Part shown: positions 1-7,129 of the stretch, piece after piece
Layout: the number at the start of each line of letters is the position of its first letter
Position numbering within the stretch: position 1 is the stretch's first letter
Origin: an uncultured Clostridia bacterium
GTDB taxonomy: Bacteria; Bacillota; Clostridia; Christensenellales; UBA1242
DNA: 17,330 bases
Assembly (NCBI GenBank): GCA_945937975.1
Contig: CAMEUD010000015.1
Span: forward strand, 1-17,330
Reading direction: 5' to 3'
Made by a program: the position numbers and the translations under genes
The notes under the pieces: model-generated
What the model saw: only the letters and a program-made list of their open reading frames with translations
Databases searched by the model: none
Told to the model about the DNA's origin: nothing

Positions 1-30
1 TTTCAATTATCAATTTAAGAATAATCTTAT
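1..30. other. left edge, no gene visible
   Basis: These 30 bases follow the infA stop codon. They hold only a weak 5-bp inverted repeat (TAAGA/TCTTA) and no start codon with a ribosome binding site. In Bacillota rpmJ, rpsM, rpsK, rpoA and rplQ usually come next, so the operon very probably continues beyond the window, but that cannot be seen. Confidence 0.5.
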
Positions 31-249
31 CTATTTTATTCTATAAGTTATTCTGCCTTTTGTCAAATCGTAAGGGCTCATTTCTATTTTTACCTTATCG
101 CCTTCCAAAATTTTAATATAATTCATTCTAAGTCTGCCTGAAATATATGCATTAATTAATACACCATTTTCCAAACGAACCTTGAAGGCTGTGTTTGGTA
201 ATACTTCTTCAACTACCCCTTCAAATTCTATCACATCTTCTTTCGACAT
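31..249 (-). CDS. infA: translation initiation factor IF-1
   Basis: A 72-residue protein, exactly the usual IF-1 length. It is a single OB fold of the S1 type: it opens with SKEDVIEFEG, has ISGRLRM in the middle, and ends with the family signature SPYDLTKGRITYR. IF-1 binds the A site of the 30S subunit during initiation and works with IF-2 and IF-3. The ATG follows an AGGAG ribosome binding site with a 5-base gap. The gene lies 12 bases after the KOW-domain gene, in the same direction, as the last visible gene of the spc operon. The stop is TAG. Nothing is unusual in the protein. Confidence 0.97.
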   Translation of the reverse strand: MSKEDVIEFEGVVEEVLPNTAFKVRLENGVLINAYISGRLRMNYIKILEGDKVKIEMSPYDLTKGRITYRIK

Positions 250-261
250 ACAAACTCCTTT

Positions 262-528
262 TTAGATTATGCTTAAATTATCAATTGTTTTTCTTATTTC
301 ACTATCAAGAATTTTTTGGTTTCCCCTAAACTTTTCTTGAATACTTTCAATAATTTGACCTGTCGGTCTTAGATGCTTAAATTTTTTCTTTTTAGGATTT
401 TGGATTGTTCTTTGTTTTCCATCAACAACATAAGCATAGCCATTTTCTATATTTTTTACAATATATATGTGTCCATTATCTCTACCTTGCGTGGATACAA
501 CAATCATACCCTCTACAATTTCTAGCAT
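262..528 (-). CDS. KOW-domain RNA-binding protein
   Basis: An 88-residue protein. The first half (about residues 5-50) reads as a KOW/SH3-like barrel resembling the L14e/L6e/L27e group: a start like EGMIVVSTQGRDNGHIYIV followed by AYVVDGKQRTI. A basic stretch (KKKKFKHLRP) comes next and then a short helical tail. Small KOW genes between map and infA are common in Bacillota and are thought to encode ribosome-associated proteins, but no precise role is established. Tight spacing on both sides (11 bases after map, 12 before infA) shows that it is part of the operon. The ribosome binding site is AAAGGA, weaker than those of the ribosomal-protein genes. The domain assignment is by eye from sequence pattern and genomic position. 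Confidence 0.85.
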   Translation of the reverse strand: MLEIVEGMIVVSTQGRDNGHIYIVKNIENGYAYVVDGKQRTIQNPKKKKFKHLRPTGQIIESIQEKFRGNQKILDSEIRKTIDNLSII

Positions 529-539
529 AGATTTTCCTT

Positions 540-1283
540 TTACAACGATAGAATTTCCACACCATTTGCTGTAACAATGACTGTGTTTTCATAATGCCCT
601 GCTGGCAATCCGTCATCAGTCTTAATTGTCCAACCATCATCTTCCATATATATGTATCTTTCACCCATTGTTATCATAGGTTCAATAGCAAGACACATAT
701 TCTCTTTTACGGTGATTCCATGATTTGGTTTTCCATAATTTGGTACTTCTGGGTCTTCGTGCATATTATGACCAATTCCATGACCAACTAATTCACGAAC
801 AACACCATAACCAAAACTTTCTGCATATGTTTGAACTGCATTTCCAAGTTCACCAAGTTTTGCACCTGGTCTTAAATGTTTTATGCCTTCAAAGAAGCAT
901 TGTTTTGTTACATCAATAAGTTTTTGTTTTTCTTTGGATATTTTTCCTACAGGGAATGTTCTTGCGGCATCACCATTGTAGCCGTCAACAATAGTTCCAA
1001 TATCAACAGAGATTATGTCGCCTTCTTTCAAAATAATATCTTTTGAAGGGATACCATGAACAACAGTTTCATTCACTGATGTGCAAATGCTTGCAGGATA
1101 ACCTTCAAAGCCTTTAAATGAAGGAATAGCTCCATTATCTATTATAAACTTTTCTACCAATTTGTCAAGTTCATAAGTTGAAATTCCAGGACGAATTTGC
1201 GACTCTGCATACCTTAATGCATCTCCAACAATTTTGTTTGCTTTTCTCATTCCATCAAAATCTTGTTGTGTTCTACAAATCAT
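540..1283 (-). CDS. map: methionine aminopeptidase, type I
   Basis: A 247-residue enzyme that removes the N-terminal methionine from new proteins after deformylation. The pita-bread fold metal ligands are all present at the expected spacing: Asp94 and Asp105 (VDIG...DGYNGD), His168 (GHGIGH), Glu201 (AIEPM) and Glu232 (HYENT). The substrate-contacting His76 is in VVHGIP. There is no N-terminal zinc-finger extension, so this is the short bacterial type Ia form. The gene sits between adk and the KOW gene, 21 bases after the adk stop, with a GAAGG ribosome binding site. Its place in the operon links maturation of nascent chains to the supply of ribosomes. Length and motifs look complete. Confidence 0.97.
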   Translation of the reverse strand: MICRTQQDFDGMRKANKIVGDALRYAESQIRPGISTYELDKLVEKFIIDNGAIPSFKGFEGYPASICTSVNETVVHGIPSKDIILKEGDIISVDIGTIVDGYNGDAARTFPVGKISKEKQKLIDVTKQCFFEGIKHLRPGAKLGELGNAVQTYAESFGYGVVRELVGHGIGHNMHEDPEVPNYGKPNHGITVKENMCLAIEPMITMGERYIYMEDDGWTIKTDDGLPAGHYENTVIVTANGVEILSL

Positions 1284-1304
1284 ATAAAAACCTTCTTTAA
1301 TTCA

Positions 1305-1919
1305 CTATAATTCTTTTGAAATTTTTTTGAAAACCTCAAAAGAATCTCCACTTCCATCAACTTCAATAAGTTTATTACATTTCTTATAATAAGCGATAAG
1401 TGGTTTTGTTTCACTTTGAAATTCATCAAAGCGTTTTTTTAGTACTGTTTCGTTATCATCATCTCTTATAACCAATTTTGTATCACATTCATCACAAAAA
1501 TCTGATTTATGTGTTTTTGTGTTATAAATTGCGTTACATTTTGGACAAATACGCCTACTTAAACTTCTTTCAAGTAAAGTATTATATCCAACATTAAGAT
1601 AGATAACCTTTGTTATATTTGAAATTTTATCAAGTGCAACTGCTTGCGACAATGTTCGTGGGAATCCGTCTAAAATATAGCCGTTTGCTGTATCACTTTG
1701 TCCAAGTCTTGCTCTTATTAAATCAATAACAATTTCGTCAGGAACAAGCACACCAGCGTTTATATATTCTTGTGATTTTATTCCCAAACTTGTTTTATTT
1801 TTAATATTTTCTCTTATTATATCACCTGTTGAAATAGCAGGAATATCATAAGTTTGTTTTAAAAACTTTGACATTGTGCCTTTTCCACTTGCTGGAGCAC
1901 CCAATAAAATTATATTCAT
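1305..1919 (-). CDS. adk: adenylate kinase
   Basis: A 204-residue enzyme catalysing ATP + AMP to 2 ADP. The P-loop is GAPASGKGT (residues 7-15), with Ala-Ser where most homologues have Gly-Ala. The AMP-binding part has STGDIIRENI, and the catalytic region has DGFPRT. The LID domain (about 122-155) carries four cysteines, Cys125, Cys128, Cys142 and Cys145, in two CxxC pairs, so it should hold a structural zinc, as in many Gram-positive enzymes. It is about ten residues shorter than the usual 214-217, mostly at the C-terminus. The start follows GAGG. Unlike its neighbours it is separated from the gene before (secY) by 77 bases containing a long hairpin, so its expression may be set apart from the ribosomal genes. 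Confidence 0.96.
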   Translation of the reverse strand: MNIILLGAPASGKGTMSKFLKQTYDIPAISTGDIIRENIKNKTSLGIKSQEYINAGVLVPDEIVIDLIRARLGQSDTANGYILDGFPRTLSQAVALDKISNITKVIYLNVGYNTLLERSLSRRICPKCNAIYNTKTHKSDFCDECDTKLVIRDDDNETVLKKRFDEFQSETKPLIAYYKKCNKLIEVDGSGDSFEVFKKISKEL

Positions 1920-1945
1920 ATAACCTCACTACTTATATATTAACC

Positions 1946-1977
1946 GAATACAAAAGCCTAAAAAGACTTTTGTATTC
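1946..1977 (-). other. long stem-loop between secY and adk
   Basis: In the operon transcript this region reads GAATACAAAAG, ten bases, then CTTTTGTATTC: a perfect 11-bp inverted repeat. A U-G, a C-G and a U-A pair extend it to 14 pairs with a UUUU loop. It lies in the only sizeable gap (77 bases) of the operon before adk. The bases after it read GGTTAATATA, not a run of U, so it does not look like a simple terminator. It may be an RNase processing site, an mRNA stabiliser protecting the 3' end of the secY message, or a partial transcription barrier. The structure is seen directly; the role is inferred. Confidence 0.7.
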
Positions 1978-1996
1978 ATAAATATATTAAATAATC

Positions 1997-3319
1997 TTAT
2001 TTCAAAAATCCTCTATAATTTCTCATTAACATTTGAGCATCGAGTTGTTTGTCAAGTTCCAATGCAACAGAAACCAAAATCATAAGACCTGTAACACTAA
2101 ATGCGTTGATAAGTGTTGAGTCAAGACTTGTTGTTGCAAGTGCATTGAATACCAAACTTGGAACTAATGCGATAAATGCTAAATATATTGCACCAAATAA
2201 TGTTAATCTTGAAGATATTTTTCCCAAATATTCAGCTGTTGGTTTACCTGCTCTTATACCAGGAATAAATCCACCATTTTGTTGAATTTGTTTACTTACA
2301 TCTTCTGGATTGAATGTTATTTGAGCATAGAAATATGCAAAGAATAAAATTAACAATGCAGTTGCTACGATGTAAACCCATGATGCTGTTCCCATATATT
2401 TTGTCCACCAATCTGCAAATGGAGTATTTGGCCAGAAAATGCTAATAAGCATTTGTGGGAAAGATACAATAGCATTTGCAAAGATGATAGGAATAACACC
2501 TGTTGCGTTTACTTTGATAGGAATGTTGGTAGATTGTCCACCATACATTTTTCTACCTTTAACCTGCTTTGCGTATTGAACAGGTACTTTTCTTTCTGCG
2601 TTATCAATAAATACAATCAATGCAAATATAACAACAACAGCAAGTAAAAATACTAGAATTGTCCAAATATAATCAATGTTTTGTCCTACACCTTGGAAAG
2701 CTGTGTAAAGACCAGTACAAGCTGTTGACAAAATACCAACGAAGATTAGAAGTGATAAACCATTTCCAACACCAAGGTCAGTAATTCTTTCACCAAGCCA
2801 AACTGTAAACATTGCACCACTTATTAATACTAATGCAATAAATGCACAAGTAATCCAAGTAGGAACACCTGCACCTAACATTCTTGTGTCAATAAATCCT
2901 TCACTATTAGCATAAGAAACAACAATACCGATTGCTTGAGCAGTTGCCAAAACCAAAGCACAAATACGAGTATAAAGATTAATTTTCTTTCTACCTTCTT
3001 CGCCTTGTTTTGAAACTCTTTCCAAAGCAGGAATTGCAACAGCTAAAAGTTGAATAATAATTGATGCACTAATATATGGTGAAACACCAAGTGCAAAGAA
3101 TGAAGCATTAGCAAGAGCGCCACCAGAGATTGAGTTTAACAATCCAAGGAAAGTAACTCCACCATTGCTCATTTGTGCAGATTCTTGAAGTGCTCCTGGA
3201 CTAATGCCAGGAACAGTCAACCAACATCCAACTCTGTATATAAATAAGAGTAATAATGTTAGTAACATTTTCTTTCTTAAATCTTTAATTTTGAATGCGT
3301 TAATGAATGTTTTAAACAT
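1997..3319 (-). CDS. secY: protein translocase subunit SecY
   Basis: A 440-residue integral membrane protein, the pore of the Sec translocon. Strong hydrophobic stretches run along the whole sequence, as expected for ten transmembrane helices. Family signatures include GVSPYISASIIIQLL (helix 2 region), DLGVGNGLSLLIFVGI, the cytoplasmic loop AKQVKGRKMYGG, NPIKV-like NIPIKVNATGVIPIIFA, and the late cytosolic loop NPEDVSKQIQQNGGFIPGIR used for ribosome and SecA contact. It ends with the usual AQMLMRNYRGFLK type tail. The start codon overlaps the rplO stop (TAATG) with GAGG just upstream, so translation is probably coupled to L15. Length is normal. Confidence 0.98.
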   Translation of the reverse strand: MFKTFINAFKIKDLRKKMLLTLLLLFIYRVGCWLTVPGISPGALQESAQMSNGGVTFLGLLNSISGGALANASFFALGVSPYISASIIIQLLAVAIPALERVSKQGEEGRKKINLYTRICALVLATAQAIGIVVSYANSEGFIDTRMLGAGVPTWITCAFIALVLISGAMFTVWLGERITDLGVGNGLSLLIFVGILSTACTGLYTAFQGVGQNIDYIWTILVFLLAVVVIFALIVFIDNAERKVPVQYAKQVKGRKMYGGQSTNIPIKVNATGVIPIIFANAIVSFPQMLISIFWPNTPFADWWTKYMGTASWVYIVATALLILFFAYFYAQITFNPEDVSKQIQQNGGFIPGIRAGKPTAEYLGKISSRLTLFGAIYLAFIALVPSLVFNALATTSLDSTLINAFSVTGLMILVSVALELDKQLDAQMLMRNYRGFLK

Positions 3320-3765
3320 TAGATCACCTCAGCTTTTCCACCGGCTTTTTCGATTTTTTCGATAGCACTCTTTGTAAATTTTTTAGCTTTAACAGTAAGA
3401 GGCTTTGTAAGTTCACCATTGCCAAGTACTTTTAAACCGTATGGCTCGATTTTGCCTACAACTCTATTTTCGTATAAAAGTTCTAGTGTAATAACTGAGT
3501 TTTCTTCAAATTGTTCAAGGTCTGAAACATTACATATTGAATATCTTTTTTCAAAATTGTAATTGTTGAAACCTCTGATTGGTAATTTTCTTGCGAGTGG
3601 AAGTTGTCCACCTTCAAATCCAGGTCTAACACCACCGCCACTTCTAGCGTTTTGTCCTTTATGACCCTTACCACTTGTTTTTCCTATACCACTACCAATT
3701 CCACGACCTACTCTAACCGAAGCAGTTCTAGAATTTTTAGCTGGAGAAAGTGTTTGAATATCCAT
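3319..3765 (-). CDS. rplO: 50S ribosomal protein L15 (uL15)
   Basis: A 148-residue protein of the large subunit, normal length. The N-terminal third is the long glycine- and arginine-rich extension typical of L15 (GRGIGSGIGKTSGKGHKG, then GGGVRPGFEGGQLPL), which threads into 23S rRNA. The globular C-terminal part ends with TKSAIEKIEKAGGKAEV. The AGGAGG of its ribosome binding site is fused to the stop codon of rpmD (TAGGAGG), and its own stop overlaps the secY start. It is a late-assembly protein near the central protuberance base. Confidence 0.98.
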   Translation of the reverse strand: MDIQTLSPAKNSRTASVRVGRGIGSGIGKTSGKGHKGQNARSGGGVRPGFEGGQLPLARKLPIRGFNNYNFEKRYSICNVSDLEQFEENSVITLELLYENRVVGKIEPYGLKVLGNGELTKPLTVKAKKFTKSAIEKIEKAGGKAEVI

Positions 3766-3774
3766 TTGTTCCTC

Positions 3775-3963
3775 CTATATCTCTTCAACCTTTACGAGAT
3801 GTGCAACTTTGGCAACACTGCCTCTAACACTTGCATTATCAGGTAAAACTACTGAATGATTTAATTTTTTGAGTCCTAATGCCTCGGTAACTTTTGCTTG
3901 ATTACGATTGTAACCAATTGGACTTCTTACCAAAGTAATTTTTAATTTCTTTTCTTGTGCCAT
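3775..3963 (-). CDS. rpmD: 50S ribosomal protein L30 (uL30)
   Basis: A 62-residue small large-subunit protein. It matches the short bacterial L30: LKITLVRSPIGYNRNQAKV at the start, then LGLKKLNHSVVLPDNASVRG, then a terminal VAHLVKVEEI. L30 is missing in some bacterial groups, so its presence helps place the organism in Bacillota-like company. The rpsE stop is fused to its ribosome binding site (TAGGAGG, then AATT, then ATG). Its own stop is in turn fused to the site of rplO. Confidence 0.97.
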   Translation of the reverse strand: MAQEKKLKITLVRSPIGYNRNQAKVTEALGLKKLNHSVVLPDNASVRGSVAKVAHLVKVEEI

Positions 3964-3971
3964 AATTCCTC

Positions 3972-4508
3972 CTAGATTTCCTCAACTGATTTTCCACGAA
4001 GTGCGGCAATCTGTTCTTTTGTTCTGATGCTTCTAAGTCCTCTTATAGTAGCCTTTACAGAATTGATTTTGTTTGTTGAACCGTGAATTTTTGTCACAAT
4101 ATCTTTAACACCAGCAAGTTCAAGTACTGCACGAGCACCACCACCTGCAATAATTCCACAACCTTCTTTTGCTGGAAGTAAGTGTATTTTTGATGTACCA
4201 TACTTGCCAACTGTTTCGTGTGGGATTGTTCCGTTTATAAGGTTAACTGGTTTCATATCTTTTTTAGCTGCTTGAGTTGCTTTTTCAATAGCCATTGGAA
4301 CTTCTTTGGCTTTACCAGTTCCCATTCCAACATTACCTTTTCTATCTCCGCATACAACAACAGCTGAGAATCTTAAAGTTCTACCACCTTTAACAACCTT
4401 TGTAACTCTTCTTACAGCAACAAGGTTTTTATCGATGCCTTCATCTTCTCTTCTTGTTCTTTCTTCTCTTGGGGCTCTAGCCTTTTTAACTTTTTCTTGT
4501 TCTGCCAC
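3972..4508 (-). CDS. rpsE: 30S ribosomal protein S5 (uS5)
   Basis: A 178-residue small-subunit protein. An N-terminal highly charged tail of about 26 residues (KKARAPREERTRRED) precedes the double-stranded RNA-binding domain (VAVRRVTKVVKGGRTLRFSA), which contains the loop where spectinomycin-resistance changes occur in other bacteria. The C-terminal domain holds GDRKGNVGMGTGKAKEVP and GCGIIAGGGARAVLELAG. S5 takes part in decoding accuracy and mRNA entry. The start codon is GTG, the only one among the ribosomal genes here, but it lies five bases after a perfect AGGAGG that is fused to the rplR stop (TAGGAGG), which settles the choice. Confidence 0.98.
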   Translation of the reverse strand: MAEQEKVKKARAPREERTRREDEGIDKNLVAVRRVTKVVKGGRTLRFSAVVVCGDRKGNVGMGTGKAKEVPMAIEKATQAAKKDMKPVNLINGTIPHETVGKYGTSKIHLLPAKEGCGIIAGGGARAVLELAGVKDIVTKIHGSTNKINSVKATIRGLRSIRTKEQIAALRGKSVEEI

Positions 4509-4517
4509 GATAACCTC

Positions 4518-4886
4518 CTAAAACTCAAGTCCAGCACTTCTTGCGCCATCGGCTAATGCTTGAACTCTACCTGTATAAATATATCCGCCTCTATCAAAAA
4601 CTACATTTTTAATTTTTGCTTTGAGTGCTTTTTTTGCAACAGCTTCACCAACAAGTGTTGCTTGTTCAGTTTTGCTTTTGCCTTTTAATTCTTTTTCAAG
4701 ATCTTTATCTAAACTTGATGCAGAAACTAATGTTACGCCCTTTGTATCATCAATGATTTGAGCATAGATTGCAACATTACTTCTATAAACACTAAGTCTT
4801 GGACATTCACTTGTACCAGAGATTTTTTCTCTAACACGAATATGTCTAAGAACTCTTTCTTCGTTTCTATCTCTCTTATTAAACAT
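4518..4886 (-). CDS. rplR: 50S ribosomal protein L18 (uL18)
   Basis: A 122-residue protein, normal length, that binds 5S rRNA with L5 in the central protuberance. It shows the basic N-terminus (NKRDRNEERVLRHIRVR), then PRLSVYRSNVAIYAQIIDD, and the strongly conserved C-terminal block VVFDRGGYIYTGRVQALADGAR. AGGAGG fused to the rplF stop codon precedes the ATG by about ten bases. Its own TAG stop is fused to the ribosome binding site of rpsE. Confidence 0.98.
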   Translation of the reverse strand: MFNKRDRNEERVLRHIRVREKISGTSECPRLSVYRSNVAIYAQIIDDTKGVTLVSASSLDKDLEKELKGKSKTEQATLVGEAVAKKALKAKIKNVVFDRGGYIYTGRVQALADGARSAGLEF

Positions 4887-4899
4887 TTATGCTCTCCTC

Positions 4900-5451
4900 C
4901 TATTTCTTAGCGCCCTTTCCGGCTGCTTTACCAACTTTTCTTACAACAACTTCGTCACTATAACGAACTCCATAAGCATGATATGGTTCAACTTTTCTTA
5001 GATCTCTTATTTTTGAAGCCACTTGACCAACTTTTTGTTTGTCAATTCCTTTTACAATGATTTCTGTTTGTGAAGGACATTCAAATGTGATGCCTTCTTC
5101 TTCAGGAATGTCAATTGTATGTGAATAACCAACATTAAGTACAAGTTTGTTACCTTGTTTTACAACTTTGTAACCAACACCATTTATAACAAGCTTTTTT
5201 TCAAATCCATGAGTAACACCTGTTACCATATTATTGATAAGTGCTCTATATAAACCATGTTTTGCTTTTGTTTCATTTTCTTCATTTGCTCTTGTAAGTT
5301 CAACTTTGTTACCATCAACTTTAACTGTGATAAGTCTGTCAACATTTTCTGTTAATGTACCTTTTGGTCCTTTAACTGTAACAACACCGTCTTTTTGTGT
5401 AAGTTCAACTCCTGCTGGCAAATCAATATGTTTTCTACCTATTCTTGACAT
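4900..5451 (-). CDS. rplF: 50S ribosomal protein L6 (uL6)
   Basis: A 183-residue protein with two related L6 domains; it sits close to the sarcin-ricin loop of 23S rRNA and the factor-binding region. The N-terminus SRIGRKHIDLPAGVE and the block GYKVVKQGNKLVLNVGYSH are typical. Near the C-terminus the usual PEPYKGKGIRY motif reads VEPYHAYGVRY, so two conserved lysines and a glycine are replaced by His, Ala and Tyr. The tail is basic (GKAAGKGAKK). The ATG follows AGGAGG fused to the rpsH stop. I see no frameshift: the sequence on both sides of the altered motif fits the family. Confidence 0.97.
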   Translation of the reverse strand: MSRIGRKHIDLPAGVELTQKDGVVTVKGPKGTLTENVDRLITVKVDGNKVELTRANEENETKAKHGLYRALINNMVTGVTHGFEKKLVINGVGYKVVKQGNKLVLNVGYSHTIDIPEEEGITFECPSQTEIIVKGIDKQKVGQVASKIRDLRKVEPYHAYGVRYSDEVVVRKVGKAAGKGAKK

Positions 5452-5460
5452 ACTATCCTC

Positions 5461-5859
5461 CTACCATACAAAAGCCAATACTTCACCACCGACACCTAGT
5501 GAACGAGCTTTTTTATCTGTTAAAATACCTTTGTTTGTTGAAATAAGGGCAATTCCAAGACCATTTATAACCTTTGGAAGTTTATCTTTTTCTGCATAAA
5601 CTCTAAGACCTGGTTTTGATATTCTTCTAAGTCCTTGAATAACACTTTCACCATTGTTGTCATATTTAAGTGAAACAACGATGTTTTTAATGTTACCATT
5701 TTCAACAAGTTTTGCTTCTTTAATGTAACCTTCTTCAACTAAAATGTTCAAAATTGACATTTTTTCATTTGAAGCTGGAATAGAAACTTCTGTGTGCTTT
5801 GCCGTAATTGCATTACGAATACGGGTAAGCATATCTGCGATTGGATCTGTTAAAATCAT
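5461..5859 (-). CDS. rpsH: 30S ribosomal protein S8 (uS8)
   Basis: A 132-residue protein, normal length, that binds the central domain of 16S rRNA early in assembly. The N-terminus DPIADMLTRIRNAITAKH and the C-terminal STNKGILTDKKARSLGVGGEVLAFVW are clear family signatures. In Escherichia coli S8 is the translational repressor of the spc operon by binding near rplE; I see no matching structure ahead of rplE here. The ribosome binding site AGGAGG overlaps the rpsZ stop codon, and its own stop is fused to the site of rplF. Confidence 0.98.
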   Translation of the reverse strand: MILTDPIADMLTRIRNAITAKHTEVSIPASNEKMSILNILVEEGYIKEAKLVENGNIKNIVVSLKYDNNGESVIQGLRRISKPGLRVYAEKDKLPKVINGLGIALISTNKGILTDKKARSLGVGGEVLAFVW

Positions 5860-5868
5860 ATTTCCTCC

Positions 5869-6054
5869 TTACCAACTAGCCTTCTTAACACCAGGGATTT
5901 CGCCCTTTGATGCAAGCTCTCTAAAACATATTCTGCAAATACCATACTTTTTAAGTACTGAGTGAGGACGACCACAGATTGTGCATCTTGTGTATTCTCT
6001 TGTAGCAAATTTTTGTTTTCTTTTTTGTTTTTCTTTTAACGCTGTTTTTGCCAT
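5869..6054 (-). CDS. rpsZ: 30S ribosomal protein S14 type Z (uS14)
   Basis: A 61-residue protein, the short zinc-binding form of S14. Cys24, Cys27, Cys40 and Cys43 form two CxxC pairs (CTICGRPHSVLKKYGICRIC) that should hold one zinc ion. The tail GEIPGVKKASW is typical of the short form; the long zinc-free type of about 90-100 residues is not seen here. The protein lies in the head of the 30S subunit. A zinc-independent copy may exist elsewhere in the genome, as in Bacillus subtilis. The gene follows rplE, whose TAG stop is fused to its AGGAGG site. Confidence 0.98.
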   Translation of the reverse strand: MAKTALKEKQKRKQKFATREYTRCTICGRPHSVLKKYGICRICFRELASKGEIPGVKKASW

Positions 6055-6063
6055 AAATTCCTC

Positions 6064-6612
6064 CTATCCTCTAACTTTGAATGGCATACCCATTTTTTCA
6101 AGTAATGATTTTGCCTCTTTATCCGACTTTGCACTTGTAACTATGATAACATCAAGACCTCTGATTTTATCAAGTTTATCATATTCTATTTCTGGGAATA
6201 TAAGTTGTTCTTTAATTCCCAAAGCATAGTTGCCTTTTCCATCAAAAGCTTTTGTACTAACGCCTTTGAAGTCACGAACTCTTGGAAGAGCAATTGAAAT
6301 TAATCTATCCAAAAATTCATACATTCTATCGCCACGAAGTGTTGCTTTTGCACCAACTTTTTGACCTTGACGAACTTTAAAGTTAGAAATTGCTTTCTTT
6401 GCTTTTGTTGCAACTGCTTTTTGTCCAGCGATTGCTGTTAATTCGTCAACAGCGATTTGAAAACTTTTTGAGTTATCTTTAACTTCACCAAGTCCCATAT
6501 TAAGTACAATTTTACTAATTTTTGGAACTTCGTTTACATTTTTGTATCCAAACTCTTCTCTAAGAGCAGGAACAACTTGTTCTTTATATAAAACTGATAA
6601 TCTACTTTTCAT
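6064..6612 (-). CDS. rplE: 50S ribosomal protein L5 (uL5)
   Basis: A 182-residue protein, normal length, which binds 5S rRNA and contacts the P-site tRNA and the 30S head. Characteristic blocks are VPKISKIVLNMGLGE, the stretch AIAGQKAVATKAKKAISNFKV, GAKATLRGDRMYEFLDRLI and DFKGVSTKAFDGKGNYALGI. Its start codon overlaps the rplX stop (TAATG) and its ribosome binding site (GGTGGAGG) lies inside the rplX coding end, so translation is probably coupled. Confidence 0.98.
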   Translation of the reverse strand: MKSRLSVLYKEQVVPALREEFGYKNVNEVPKISKIVLNMGLGEVKDNSKSFQIAVDELTAIAGQKAVATKAKKAISNFKVRQGQKVGAKATLRGDRMYEFLDRLISIALPRVRDFKGVSTKAFDGKGNYALGIKEQLIFPEIEYDKLDKIRGLDVIIVTSAKSDKEAKSLLEKMGMPFKVRG

Positions 6613-7115
6613 TATTCCTCCACCTTAGCTGTTTTCTTTGTTGTAGCTTTTTTTGTTGTTGTTTTTGCTGCTGTTTTTGCTGCTGTTTTTTTTGCAGGAG
6701 CTTTCTTTGCAGGTTTTTCTGCAGTTTCAACAACTTTTTCTTCTTTTGCTACTTTCTTTTCTGCTTTTGCTTGTTTTTTAACTTTTTTAGCATCAGCTTT
6801 GTCTAAACTTGCTCCACATTTTTTGCAAACTCTTACCTTTTTGCCATCAACTTCTTTGTGAGCAACTCTTGTTGCTTTTCCACAATCTGGACAAATAACC
6901 ATAACATTTGATGCTTCGATTGGAGCAGCTTTTTTAATTATTCCGCCTTTGTCTTCTTGTGATTTTTGTTTTTGATGTTTTGTAACAATGTTTACATTTT
7001 CAACAAGTACTTTGTTTGATTTTGGAGAAACTTCTAAGACTTTGGCTGTTTTGCCTTTTTCTTTTCCTGTGGTAACTACAACTGTGTCACCTTTTTTAAC
7101 AAATAATTTTGCCAT
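6612..7115 (-). CDS. rplX: 50S ribosomal protein L24 with long Lys/Ala tail
   Basis: A 167-residue protein; bacterial L24 is usually about 100-105. Residues 1-108 are a normal L24: the KOW fold at the start (VKKGDTVVVTTGKEKGKTAKV), the conserved VLVENVNIVTKHQK, and a zinc ribbon with Cys75, Cys78, Cys97 and Cys100 (CPDCGK...CKKCGA). From about residue 110 (bases 6615-6788) an extra tail follows. It is made almost entirely of Lys, Ala, Thr and Glu, with repeated KKA, AAKT and TTKK units like a histone H1 tail. The reading frame, TAATG junction with rplE and ribosome binding site are intact, so the tail is a real extension. L24 starts 50S assembly and sits at the exit of the peptide tunnel, so the tail may reach the surface there. 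That placement is inferred. Confidence 0.96.
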   Translation of the reverse strand: MAKLFVKKGDTVVVTTGKEKGKTAKVLEVSPKSNKVLVENVNIVTKHQKQKSQEDKGGIIKKAAPIEASNVMVICPDCGKATRVAHKEVDGKKVRVCKKCGASLDKADAKKVKKQAKAEKKVAKEEKVVETAEKPAKKAPAKKTAAKTAAKTTTKKATTKKTAKVEE

Positions 7116-7129
7116 TTACCGTTCTCCTC

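Noticed and set aside
1946..1977. Intrinsic terminator after secY
   Set aside because: No U-run follows on the minus strand (GGTTAATATA), and operon genes continue with close spacing downstream.
6612..6788. L24 tail as a frameshift artefact or fused second gene
   Set aside because: The tail stays in one frame, has uniform Lys/Ala/Thr composition, and the TAATG overlap with rplE is the normal junction style in this operon.
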